DNA from: a virus
Virus record (IMG/VR): IMGVR_UViG_3300050821_007131
Coordinates: 1 to 55,601 of that record
Length of the DNA: 55,601 nt
Direction: 5' to 3' (one strand)
Of this stretch, positions 49,798-55,601 are shown one piece after another. How positions within the stretch are numbered: the stretch's first letter is position 1; the number at the start of each line of letters is the position of its first letter. Under the pieces are notes generated by a model. It was given only the letters and a program-made list of their open reading frames with translations, was not told the DNA's origin and searched no databases. The position numbers and the translations under genes are program-made.

Positions 49798-50020
49798 TCG
49801 GTTTCCCCGTCCCCGGATTGGTATTGGCTAATGTATGGTCCGGCGATAACAATATTTTACGGGAAACCGTAAAGCATTACTTAAATTCCCCGGACCGATT
49901 CTGGTAAACGTATAACTAAAAGAAAACACTTAGATATATAGATTTATTGTAATATTATGCTTTCCCCTCCGGTTAGTCTCGGTCCGGGGAAATGAGTAAT
50001 TATATGCATCGCCGGACCAT
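49798..50020. repeat. Nested inverted repeats between divergent genes
   Basis: A 13-bp perfect inverted repeat (49835-49847 with 50008-50020) encloses a 12-bp one (49886-49897 with 49980-49991). Further left CGGTTTCCC (49798-49806) pairs with GGGAAACCG (49861-49869). The stems are GC-rich in an AT-rich genome. The stretch lies in the 328-base gap (49787-50114) between the minus-strand gene and the first accessory promoter. It could be an operator, a structured RNA or a packaging/recombination site. Nothing coding is seen. Confidence 0.65.
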
Positions 50021-50060
50021 CGTGGTTTTTGGGTATATTTAAAAATAATACGACAAAAAC

Positions 50061-50091
50061 TTGCATACATCAGAATCTCGTCGTACATTTA
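50061..50091 (+). promoter_or_regulatory. Bacteroidota-type promoter, accessory region 1
   Basis: TTG 50061-50063, 20-base spacer, TACATTTA 50084-50091, followed by TATCA. Same form as the promoters at 53122, 53398 and 54677. Confidence 0.75.
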
Positions 50092-50114
50092 TATCACACA
50101 AAAACACAAACAAA

Positions 50115-50336
50115 ATGAAAAACAAATTTCTTACTACTGTTAGCGATGGCAATGATCAAATTATGTACGCCTATACAGCAACACGGGAACAGGGTATTTT
50201 ACATGCGCTAGGGTATATTTCTACATTTTCTATGCAGGATATAAAAGATCGATTAACTATTAATCAAATTCCTAATCCGATAAGCGATTCGGCATATAAA
50301 ATTTGGAAACAAGAGAAAACATCAGATAAATCATAG
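50115..50336 (+). CDS. Hypothetical accessory protein, 73 aa
   Basis: Start at the ATG 24 bases past the promoter; the TTG upstream is the -33 box itself. The protein (DGNDQIMYAYTATREQGILHALGYIS) looks compact and mixed alpha/beta. First gene of the rightward accessory block. Unknown function; expected early. Confidence 0.6.
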   Translation: MKNKFLTTVSDGNDQIMYAYTATREQGILHALGYISTFSMQDIKDRLTINQIPNPISDSAYKIWKQEKTSDKS

Positions 50337-50360
50337 CCTACAAATAATTATTTCAACAAA

Positions 50361-50397
50361 CGCCAGCCGGTCAGCCTTTTAGGCCCGGCTTTTGGCG
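50361..50397 (+). promoter_or_regulatory. Structured RNA leader, copy 1
   Basis: Outer stem CGCC/GGCG, inner stem GCCGG/CCGGC, then a bulge TCA and a small hairpin GCCT-TTT-AGGC. It ends 16 bases before the next start codon (50414). Copies 2 and 3 have the same architecture but different stem sequences. Confidence 0.6.
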
Positions 50398-50413
50398 GCA
50401 AAAATCAATCCCA

Positions 50414-50503
50414 ATGAAAATCACACTACTCTATGTCGGCCTGATTATTATGTTCGCTACAGCTTTGGCTGCGCTAATTATATCTTTCATGCCAATTTAT
50501 TAA
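50414..50503 (+). CDS. Single-helix membrane peptide, 29 aa
   Basis: ATG AAA ... TAA encoding a hydrophobic peptide (KITLLYVGLIIMFATALAAL). It has one membrane helix and nothing else. Tiny, so only context (promoter upstream, structured leader, clean frame) supports it. A membrane-active or regulatory micropeptide. Confidence 0.4.
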   Translation: MKITLLYVGLIIMFATALAALIISFMPIY

Positions 50504-50525
50504 CTCGGTCTGTTCATTTACCTCT

Positions 50526-50563
50526 CCGCCGCCCGGCCACCTGAAAAGGACCGGGTTAGGCGG
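50526..50563 (+). promoter_or_regulatory. Structured RNA leader, copy 2
   Basis: Outer stem CCGCC/GGCGG, inner stem CCCGG/CCGGG, bulge CCA and hairpin CCT-GAAA-AGG plus A. The GAAA loop is a GNRA tetraloop. It ends 13 bases before the ATG at 50577. Confidence 0.65.
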
Positions 50564-50576
50564 TTAAAAGAATGTT

Positions 50577-50774
50577 ATGAATATTTTAATTGATCATGTT
50601 ACTTCTGAAACAACTAAAGGCCTTGTTAAACAAGTCCAGCAGTTCGTTGATAATTTCGACAGAACAAAAGTAGACGTTGAAATTCAGTATCAAACAGTAT
50701 CAGTTACGGCTCATGGTCCGGATGGCCCTACAATAGAATACTCTGCATTGATGATTGCGCGCTGGAAAGTGTAA
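50577..50774 (+). CDS. Hypothetical accessory protein, 65 aa
   Basis: Small alpha/beta protein (NILIDHVTSETTKGLVKQVQQFV, then QYQTVSVTAHG). No family recognised. It is preceded by a structured leader and followed by a terminator, so it may be expressed as a one-gene unit. Confidence 0.55.
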   Translation: MNILIDHVTSETTKGLVKQVQQFVDNFDRTKVDVEIQYQTVSVTAHGPDGPTIEYSALMIARWKV

Positions 50775-50812
50775 TCAATAACTCTGTTTTTGTGTTCAAG
50801 CTGTCATGTTAT

Positions 50813-50841
50813 GCCTGACCGTATCTACGGTCAGGCTTTTG
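50813..50841 (+). terminator. Rho-independent terminator
   Basis: GCCTGACCGT/ACGGTCAGGC stem of 10 bp with a 4-base loop, followed by TTTT. Confidence 0.8.
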
Positions 50842-50862
50842 GGTCGAAACTAAAACCATTTT

Positions 50863-51174
50863 ATGCAAAAATTTATTTCTCTTTCGAACGATCGTATTGG
50901 TGTTATCGAATATCGAATAACACCAAGCACCATAACGCGCAATGAGTTCAATACCTATATGGCTAACGATAACAGGCGCGTTAGATCATTCCCTACCAGA
51001 AACGAAATTGACGGCCTGACTATTTACAATAAATGGGAGCCAGAAAACATATGCACAACATCTTTTGGCGTTGGCGACTTGGTTGCGATAAATACCGCTC
51101 ATGTTGAGCTTCTGAAAGAAAGACATGAGCAAATGACAGAGGAAGAAATGATTGAATTTTTTAGCAATCATTAA
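50863..51174 (+). CDS. Hypothetical accessory protein, 103 aa
   Basis: Mixed protein with a basic N-terminal half (LSNDRIGVIEYRITPSTITR) and a C-terminal helix rich in Glu (KERHEQMTEEEMIEFF). No known domain. Probably one operon with the next two genes. Confidence 0.6.
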   Translation: MQKFISLSNDRIGVIEYRITPSTITRNEFNTYMANDNRRVRSFPTRNEIDGLTIYNKWEPENICTTSFGVGDLVAINTAHVELLKERHEQMTEEEMIEFFSNH

Positions 51175-51181
51175 CCCCACT

Positions 51182-51427
51182 ATGGCAACCAAATTCTTAT
51201 ATAACCAACAGCAATATCGCAAGGTGATCGCATTTCTAAGTAGTGCGCTAGAAATGGATAATGTTGATCTTCCTACTCTCAGCCTTACACTCGCTATGTA
51301 TTGCGAGGAGATAGGTATTGAAGTGTACGAGGATTATAATTGGAGCACACGCGACAACCTTATAGAACTTCTGCGTATATTTGGGTATAGTATTTACGAT
51401 AACAAAATTATAAAATTGGATCAATGA
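51182..51427 (+). CDS. Hypothetical accessory protein, 81 aa
   Basis: ATG at 51182 preferred over an overlapping 51152. Helical protein (QYRKVIAFLSSALEMDNVDLPTL). It ends four bases into the next gene (ATGA). Unknown function. Confidence 0.55.
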   Translation: MATKFLYNQQQYRKVIAFLSSALEMDNVDLPTLSLTLAMYCEEIGIEVYEDYNWSTRDNLIELLRIFGYSIYDNKIIKLDQ

Positions 51428-51957
51428 CACAAGTCTTTTCGCATAAATTCATGCAACAAAATCGTGGCTGCTATTCGTTTGATCAACTCATGTCTTGCAG
51501 CTTTATGAAAAATGAACCCGTAACTCTTGAATCGATTCTTAAATCAGAAATTCGATTAAATGATAAATTCTGGTTCCTTTGTAAAAAAGTGGTAACAAAA
51601 GAAGAAAATCAAGAAATGGCCATTTTTGTCGCTGATCTTGTTTTGCCGATTTACGAAAAGAGATACCCAGAAAACAAAGCACCAAGAGAGGCGATTGAAG
51701 CTGCAAGATCATATATTGCAGGTCACATTAATCTCGACGAATTGATTAAAAAACGAAGAGCTGCTGCTGATGCTGCTGCTGCTGCTTATGCTTATGCTGC
51801 TGCTGCTGCTTATGCTGCTTATGCTGCTGCTGATGCTGCTGCTGCTGCTTATTCTGCTTATGCTGCTTATTCTGCTTATGCTGCTGCTGCTGATGAATCC
51901 TATACTTCTAAACTCGAACAATATCTTTATTCCTTCATTGAAAAAGCACCTGTATGA
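51424..51957 (+). CDS. Protein with Ala/Tyr/Asp/Ser low-complexity repeat, 177 aa
   Basis: Residues 1-112 look like a normal helical domain (EKRYPENKAPREAIEAARSY). Residues about 113-157 are a repetitive tract of Ala with Tyr, Asp and Ser (AAAYAAYAAADAAAA-type), then a short tail. The DNA under it is a GCT/TAT/GAT/TCT triplet repeat, so length can vary without frameshift. Such tracts occur in some phage early proteins. Function unknown. Confidence 0.65.
   Translation: MTQVFSHKFMQQNRGCYSFDQLMSCSFMKNEPVTLESILKSEIRLNDKFWFLCKKVVTKEENQEMAIFVADLVLPIYEKRYPENKAPREAIEAARSYIAGHINLDELIKKRRAAADAAAAAYAYAAAAAYAAYAAADAAAAAYSAYAAYSAYAAAADESYTSKLEQYLYSFIEKAPV
51760..51893 (+). repeat. Triplet microsatellite (GCT-rich)
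   Basis: About 45 triplets, mostly GCT with TAT, GAT and TCT, within the gene above. Copy number could change by slippage in units of three bases, tuning the repeat length of the protein. Confidence 0.85.
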
Positions 51958-52745
51958 GCAAATCCGAACGCATGATTGATATTATTGCCAAGCTTTTCGC
52001 AAAAGCCGATGCAACACACTCTCAGCAAGAAGCTGAAGCGTTAACGCAGAAAGCAAATGAGCTTCTGATTAAATATAATATCGATCGGCAGAAAGTATTC
52101 GACTCATTAAACAAAGATGGGCAGGGCGATAAGTTTGAATCGTGGGTTACAGGAGAAAAGGTACAGTACAAAGAGAACCTTGCTGGAAATCGATGGAGAA
52201 AAGAATTGATCAAAATGTTGTGTCGGCATAATCTTTGCGGTGTAATCTTTTCTAATTCAAAAGATGATAAGTACCTGAAGCGCGACCCAACATTTCTCGT
52301 GTATGGGGATATGCAAAATGTGGAAATGGTTGTGTGGCTTTATCATTATCTGGATACATACCTGATGCGCATGGCGAAAGAAAGCAGGGCGGCATTAACG
52401 GATGAGGAACGAGATATGCAATGTAGGCACACCTATCTCGTTAACTTTCTGGATGGAGCAATACATGGTATTGAGCGAAAGCTTAATGACGAAAGACTTG
52501 CAAGTGAATTGAAGGATCAGATTGGTCAATTGATCAAATATAACGATAAGGCCATTGAAGAGTATCGAGATAAAGTGTTTGGCAAGACGATTTGGACAAG
52601 TAATAAATCGAAGGAAAGGAAAACAGATTTGGGATACGAAGATGGTTTTGAGGCTGGCAAGAATGTCAAGCTCTCTGAGCGCAGGCTAACAAACGCAGAA
52701 GATAAAGTTAAATCTAAACTTCTTAAAAACAAAGATGATGAATAA
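51954..52745 (+). CDS. DUF2786-like protein, 263 aa
   Basis: The start (MIDIIAKLFAKADATHSQQEAEALTQKANELLIKYN) matches the DUF2786 pattern, common in phages. The C-terminal two-thirds are helical with NWRRELIKML-type blocks and a basic end. Function unknown, often linked to early phage genes. ATGA overlap with the repeat protein; 11-base overlap with the next gene. Confidence 0.72.
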   Translation: MSKSERMIDIIAKLFAKADATHSQQEAEALTQKANELLIKYNIDRQKVFDSLNKDGQGDKFESWVTGEKVQYKENLAGNRWRKELIKMLCRHNLCGVIFSNSKDDKYLKRDPTFLVYGDMQNVEMVVWLYHYLDTYLMRMAKESRAALTDEERDMQCRHTYLVNFLDGAIHGIERKLNDERLASELKDQIGQLIKYNDKAIEEYRDKVFGKTIWTSNKSKERKTDLGYEDGFEAGKNVKLSERRLTNAEDKVKSKLLKNKDDE

Positions 52746-52965
52746 GAACAAAACTTCTCCAAGTCCAACGATGGAATTTTATGTGCTTGACGCTAATGAG
52801 ATCCGTCGTAATATGACAGTGTTCGAGGATCTTGCGCATAGCCTGAGACCTTGGTTCATTGTAGGCAAACATGTAACTTTGGATGCGTGGATATTTGTCA
52901 ACGGTAGCACTACGAGATTAGTGTTCGAAGACGAATACGAAAGATATTTGTTTGAGATCGATTAA
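52735..52965 (+). CDS. Hypothetical accessory protein, 76 aa
   Basis: ATG at 52735 (or 52738), overlapping the DUF2786 end. Alpha/beta sequence (EFYVLDANEIRRNMTVFEDLAHSL, then VTLDAWIFVNG). No family recognised. Last gene before a terminator. Confidence 0.55.
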   Translation: MMNKNKTSPSPTMEFYVLDANEIRRNMTVFEDLAHSLRPWFIVGKHVTLDAWIFVNGSTTRLVFEDEYERYLFEID

Positions 52966-53067
52966 AAGACCGAGCCGCCCGGTAGTTGCGGTAACCAAAA
53001 ATTAATACATGCCTCGTGATGATCCCCTGTAAAGTGTTCTATATATATACTTTACATTTAATCTATA

Positions 53068-53101
53068 ACCCATCGAATACCTAAATTCGGTGGGTTTTTT
53101 T
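53068..53101 (+). terminator. Rho-independent terminator
   Basis: ACCCATCGAAT/ATTCGGTGGGT stem of 11 bp and seven T. Upstream (52966-53067) a second AT-rich stem TGTAAAGT/ACTTTACA (about 53028-53056) is seen, but no gene. Confidence 0.85.
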
Positions 53102-53121
53102 AAAAATTCTTACCAAAAGGC

Positions 53122-53152
53122 TTGCACAATCCAATTCTGCGACGTATATTTG
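53122..53152 (+). promoter_or_regulatory. Bacteroidota-type promoter, accessory region 2
   Basis: TTG 53122-53124, 20-base spacer, TATATTTG 53145-53152, followed by TATATCA. Confidence 0.75.
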
Positions 53153-53180
53153 TATATCAATCACAAACAAACCGAATTTT

Positions 53181-53294
53181 ATGACACGCAAATTGTACAC
53201 GATCGCAATCCTTTTGACAGCAGCCGCCCTAATCGCTTACGCTGCTTACGAACTGACTACTTATGGCCATTATCATAATACGATAGCTCAGTAA
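53181..53294 (+). CDS. Single-helix membrane peptide, 37 aa
   Basis: ATG 29 bases past a strong promoter. One hydrophobic helix (LYTIAILLTAAALIAYAAYE), then a short His/Tyr-rich end. It is flanked by its own promoter and terminator, so it should be strongly expressed. Membrane-active or regulatory role likely, unproven. Confidence 0.5.
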   Translation: MTRKLYTIAILLTAAALIAYAAYELTTYGHYHNTIAQ

Positions 53295-53323
53295 ACGTCT
53301 TTAAGTTTGGGTTTTTCAAGGAT

Positions 53324-53354
53324 AACCGGGTACGCGAAAGCGGCCCGGTTTTTT
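53324..53354 (+). terminator. Rho-independent terminator with inner GAAA hairpin
   Basis: AACCGGG/CCCGGTT stem enclosing a small CGC-GAAA-GCG hairpin, then a T-run. Confidence 0.85.
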
Positions 53355-53397
53355 ATTCGTGGTTTACCATCGAATTTAAAAATAGTTGCCTAAAAAT

Positions 53398-53428
53398 TTG
53401 GAAATCGAGGTTTGGCGTCGTACATTTA
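53398..53428 (+). promoter_or_regulatory. Bacteroidota-type promoter, accessory region 3
   Basis: TTG 53398-53400, 20-base spacer, TACATTTA 53421-53428, followed by TATCA. Confidence 0.75.
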
Positions 53429-53450
53429 TATCATCAAAAATACAAACACA

Positions 53451-53900
53451 ATGTCTACCAAAAACGCAACCCCCGCCACCGACAAAAAGCCTGAAATTGT
53501 AAAAGGAGTCGATATTAGTGAATTTTATGCCCGCCTGATGGACAAGATTGAGCAAGGCGAGATCGAAGTTGAATCAGAAGATGGTAATCCCGGCAAAATT
53601 TGGCTGATCCTTAAAGCCTTTATACATGGCTTTAGTAAGGCCACTATCGCCCACTACGCCAAAGAAACCGGCGCATTCAGCCCGGTGACCGTATATCGTC
53701 AGGCTAGTGAGTATGAAGCGCTGCGCAAAAAGCCAGCTACCCATTTCCAGGGTTTTGAAATCTTTGAAATGCGCGTCAAGCGCATTATGGCAGCTAAGAA
53801 ATTCACCCGGGAAGAGGCTGTAGAGTATATTTACGAAAAGGACATGGAAGTTGAGCAGAAGGCTGAAAAAGCCACCACAGCATATAAGGCTTCCGAATAA
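53451..53900 (+). CDS. HTH protein of the VYRQ family, 149 aa
   Basis: Start 23 bases past the promoter; an upstream TTG would overlap it. Residues about 55-90 (ILKAFIHGFSKATIAHYAKE, then SPVTVYRQASEYEA) form the same HTH-like core as the proteins at 282 and 55307, with a longer turn. A second helical domain follows (VKRIMAAKKFTREEAVEYIY). A DNA-binding regulator is likely. Confidence 0.7.
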   Translation: MSTKNATPATDKKPEIVKGVDISEFYARLMDKIEQGEIEVESEDGNPGKIWLILKAFIHGFSKATIAHYAKETGAFSPVTVYRQASEYEALRKKPATHFQGFEIFEMRVKRIMAAKKFTREEAVEYIYEKDMEVEQKAEKATTAYKASE

Positions 53901-53913
53901 TCCACAATCAAAT

Positions 53914-53955
53914 CGCCGGTCAGCGCGCCATCTGAAAAGGACGCGCATTTCGGCG
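53914..53955 (+). promoter_or_regulatory. Structured RNA leader, copy 3
   Basis: Outer stem CGCCG/CGGCG, inner stem GCGCG/CGCGC, bulge CCA and hairpin TCT-GAAA-AGG plus A. The loop block CCA-YCT-GAAA-AGG-A is the same as in copy 2 although both stems differ. It ends 14 bases before the ATG at 53970. Confidence 0.65.
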
Positions 53956-53969
53956 TAAAACACATTAGT

Positions 53970-54197
53970 ATGGATGACGAATACATAAAACAACTTCTTG
54001 ATGTTAAATCAAGACTAAAATCGATCGACGGTCAATGGGATTTCGCTACAGACCTTCTTGATTTCATGAAAGCCAACCAACAAGAAAATCAACAGTTAAT
54101 CGATTGGATTAAAGACAAGCTGAAACAATTAATTGTCGAAACAGAGTTAGTAGATGCTCAGCTTGCAGCTCTTCTAATACAAAGAGGAAGAATTTAA
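53970..54197 (+). CDS. Helical/coiled protein, 75 aa
   Basis: Fully helical (KQLLDVKSRLKSIDGQWDFATDLLDFM, then DWIKDKLKQLIVETELVDAQ), with heptads. No family recognised. A small adaptor or inhibitor is possible. It is expressed behind the structured leader. Confidence 0.55.
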   Translation: MDDEYIKQLLDVKSRLKSIDGQWDFATDLLDFMKANQQENQQLIDWIKDKLKQLIVETELVDAQLAALLIQRGRI

Positions 54198-54210
54198 AGT
54201 TTCATCCCTA

Positions 54211-54237
54211 AGGCGCGGTTAAAAGCCGGGCCTTTTT
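54211..54237 (+). terminator. Weak terminator-like hairpin
   Basis: AGGC/GCCT and inner GGTT/AGCC form an imperfect stem followed by TTTT. It is 20 bases upstream of the next ATG, so it could also act as a leader. Confidence 0.4.
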
Positions 54238-54253
54238 GCGTACATTCAATCCT

Positions 54254-54658
54254 ATGATATCTCTTCCCCATCCAACTCACAGATCGATCTGGTATTATAT
54301 ATTCGAATCTATCTATCTGTTAATGCAAGGGGGTTCTGCCAAAATCCAAGCCGGGCGCATTGCGCGCAATCTACCAATCTCTCATTTCTGGTGGGCGGCT
54401 GGCATGACCCTTGCCGCGTTGGTGATGATTATCGCATATAAAAAACTCACGCATTGTCGCTGGCGACAAGCCATTAAGCTTGGCTTTAGCTTACTGCTCA
54501 TTCGTTTCATCTCGTTTGGGCCTTGGTTAAACAACCTTCGAGGTAAAAAGATGTTTTATATTGGTAAAGAATCGATACAGGATCAGATATTAAAGAATTG
54601 GTTTCCAATAGCTTGGGTAACCGCATTAGGAGTATTGATTTATACAAACTTTTTTTAA
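54254..54658 (+). CDS. Membrane protein, 134 aa
   Basis: Start ATG 54254. Three hydrophobic segments, about residues 14-25, 48-62 (AAGMTLAALVMIIAY) and 118-132 (FPIAWVTALGVLIY), point to an inner-membrane protein with basic loops. No family recognised. Possible host-envelope or superinfection-related gene; unknown. Confidence 0.55.
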   Translation: MISLPHPTHRSIWYYIFESIYLLMQGGSAKIQAGRIARNLPISHFWWAAGMTLAALVMIIAYKKLTHCRWRQAIKLGFSLLLIRFISFGPWLNNLRGKKMFYIGKESIQDQILKNWFPIAWVTALGVLIYTNFF

Positions 54659-54676
54659 AAATAGTTCCGATAAAAT

Positions 54677-54707
54677 TTGGAAAAATCGGAATGAGAGTGT
54701 ACATTTG
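54677..54707 (+). promoter_or_regulatory. Bacteroidota-type promoter, accessory region 4
   Basis: TTG 54677-54679, 20-base spacer, TACATTTG 54700-54707, followed by ATATATCA. Confidence 0.75.
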
Positions 54708-54725
54708 ATATATCAAACAAACAAA

Positions 54726-54866
54726 ATGACTTATACTAACTCTAAAGGCAAAACGTACAAAATCAAGCTAATTCCTACATCTGAAAATGTTGTATATAAT
54801 CAAAGTGGTCTTATAATCGTAAGCGCTAATACTTATACTCGCGAAAACATTAAGAAATTTAAATAA
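54726..54866 (+). CDS. Small protein, 46 aa
   Basis: ATG 18 bases after a strong promoter, TAA at 54864-54866. Beta-like, Tyr/Lys-rich (TYTNSKGKTYKIKLIPTSEN, then SGLIIVSANTYTR). No family. Its own promoter and terminator suggest high early expression. Confidence 0.5.
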   Translation: MTYTNSKGKTYKIKLIPTSENVVYNQSGLIIVSANTYTRENIKKFK

Positions 54867-54870
54867 TCAA

Positions 54871-54950
54871 AACGGGGTAGGTTCGCGGGCTAAGCCATGA
54901 GTTACAAGCGCAATTCGCCCACATGATAAGCCAAGCGGCCCCCGTTTTTT
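54871..54950 (+). terminator. Long structured terminator
   Basis: AACGGGG (54871-54877) pairs with CCCCGTT (54940-54946), with GGGC/GCCC and other pairings inside, and a T6 run from 54945. The inside is larger and more structured than needed for termination, so it may also be a small stable RNA. Confidence 0.7.
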
Positions 54951-54970
54951 AACTCTTAAAATTCTAAATA

Positions 54971-55117
54971 ATGAAGCTCTTAACAGTTATTGGTCTGGTT
55001 CTTGTTTTGCAATCGTGTAGTGGTATTAACCATATGCTCGGAAAAGAAGGCAAAACTTCACCTTGCGAAATGAATAAGCGTTTCGTAGGGTATGGGCCGG
55101 GCGGCTTTAAGCGATAA
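54971..55117 (+). CDS. Small lipoprotein, 48 aa
   Basis: ATG 54971. Signal peptide with lipobox LQSC (Cys16 lipidated), then a short mature part ending FVGYGPGGFKR. The conserved-looking tail and lipid anchor suggest an outer-membrane or periplasmic peptide, perhaps for superinfection exclusion. Not in any family I know. Confidence 0.5.
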   Translation: MKLLTVIGLVLVLQSCSGINHMLGKEGKTSPCEMNKRFVGYGPGGFKR

Positions 55118-55124
55118 AAAGATT

Positions 55125-55171
55125 GCCTGATGACCTTTCAGGCTGCTCCCGGGAGCAGGGGTTAATTACCC
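55125..55171 (+). other. Three tandem hairpins
   Basis: GCCTGA/TCAGGC (55125-55143), the 14-base palindrome TGCTCCCGGGAGCA (55144-55157) and GGGT/ACCC (55159-55171) follow each other without gaps. The stretch lies in a 189-base gap (55118-55306) without a gene. It may be a small RNA or the leader of the HTH gene at 55307. Confidence 0.45.
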
Positions 55172-55306
55172 GAAATACCGCTTGACCCAAATGAGTCACC
55201 GACAACGATAGCCTAAATTTACGCAATGATCAAGTGTAAATCGGCAACAATAGGCGGCTAATTAGCGGTATCGCAATCAAAAATAAAACAACTAAAATTC
55301 TATGTT

Positions 55307-55495
55307 ATGGCAACAAAGAAGCGTACTGTTAAACAGTTTCTGAAATCCCTGAGCGCAGAGAAGCGCAGCGGCACCGTAAAGCAAATCGTCGCCGCCTACA
55401 AGCACGGATATTCGAAGCTTGACATTATCCAAGCCGGTTTCAATAAGAACACAGTATACCGGCAAACCCGGGAACACGATATGCAAAGTGCTTAG
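55307..55495 (+). CDS. Minimal HTH protein of the VYRQ family, 62 aa
   Basis: Nearly only the HTH: TVKQIVAAYKHGYSKLDIIQ, then FNKNTVYRQTREH. It is the shortest member and closest to the C terminus of the protein at 282, which is next to it on the closed circle. A small transcription regulator is likely; it may act on nearby promoters. Confidence 0.7.
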   Translation: MATKKRTVKQFLKSLSAEKRSGTVKQIVAAYKHGYSKLDIIQAGFNKNTVYRQTREHDMQSA

Positions 55496-55601
55496 GGTCA
55501 GGGGTCACAGGCCGGAGCATAACCGCCATATAGGTGGTGCTGTTAGGCTGGAGCGCACAGAATCAGTTCACGGGCATTAACTTGTCCAAGCTGGCTGTCG
55601 T
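55496..55601 (+). other. Structured non-coding stretch with tRNA-like 5' half
   Basis: A hairpin ACCGCC-ATATA-GGTGGT (about 55521-55537) is flanked by further partly complementary bases. From 55553 the sequence GCGCACAG starts the tRNA-like element completed at 1-42. The last 19 bases repeat the first 19. No ORF of note. Confidence 0.45.

Noticed and set aside
51709-51921. Ser/Ile repeat ORF on the minus strand and a Leu-rich repeat ORF on the plus strand
   Set aside because: Both are other frames of the GCT triplet repeat.
1-55601. Integrase, transposase or lysogeny genes
   Set aside because: No tyrosine or serine recombinase, no DDE transposase and no CI-like repressor was recognised, although head genes resemble those of Mu.

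Overview
The window looks like the complete genome of a tailed, contractile-tail (myovirus-like) phage of a Bacteroidota host. The first and last 19 bases are identical, and a tRNA-like acceptor stem pairs across the join, so the contig closes into a circle of about 55,582 bp. Bacteroidota signs are repeated promoters of the TTG-N20-TAnnTTT(A/G) type, signal peptides ending in SAQ/FSQ, low GC with many AT-rich leaders, and virion families typical of phages of this phylum. No integrase, transposase or convincing lysogeny repressor is seen. Almost every gene is on the + strand; one clear exception lies at 49544-49786.

Layout. 1-2.8 kb: small regulators, a zinc-ribbon protein and SSB. 2.9-23 kb: packaging and morphogenesis: small and large terminase, Mu-like connector, portal and minor head proteins, baseplate-type proteins, a ClpP-like protease fused to a scaffold, major capsid protein, decoration protein, sheath, tube, tail-assembly chaperone with a probable -2 frameshift, tape measure, hub, spike and wedge. 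23-29 kb: a 1483-residue tailspike/fibre that starts with a Sec-type signal peptide, and an RCC1-like propeller protein. 28.9-31.1 kb: lysis cassette (secreted protein, holin-like proteins, one-piece spanin candidate, L,D-transpeptidase-like lysin). 31.2-35.6 kb: Sak4-like recombinase, nucleotidyltransferase-like protein, SMC/RecF-like ATPase and a HTH-DnaA domain IV fusion. 35.6-40.9 kb: a 7-deazaguanine DNA-modification locus (folE, a DpdA-like transglycosylase, queD, a queC-like gene, a YhhQ-like transporter, queE). 41-49.4 kb: replication (beta-clamp-like protein, SF2 helicase, MazG-like protein, prim-pol/SF3 helicase, VRR-NUC nuclease) and a symmetric iteron array that looks like the replication origin. 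49.5-55.6 kb: an accessory, probably early region of small proteins, each behind its own strong promoter and often behind a structured RNA leader.

How it fits together. FolE, QueD, QueE and the QueC-like enzyme should build a 7-deazaguanine base from GTP, with the transporter as a possible salvage route. The DpdA-like enzyme would exchange it for guanine in phage DNA, hiding the genome from restriction enzymes. The QueC-like protein has lost all four zinc-binding cysteines of its family, so the base finally inserted may not be the usual preQ0. The most unusual non-coding structures are the iteron origin (48637-48914), a family of covarying hairpins just upstream of start codons (50361, 50526, 53914), nested inverted repeats at 49798-50020, and an 18-bp hairpin that buries the start codon of the first lysis gene.
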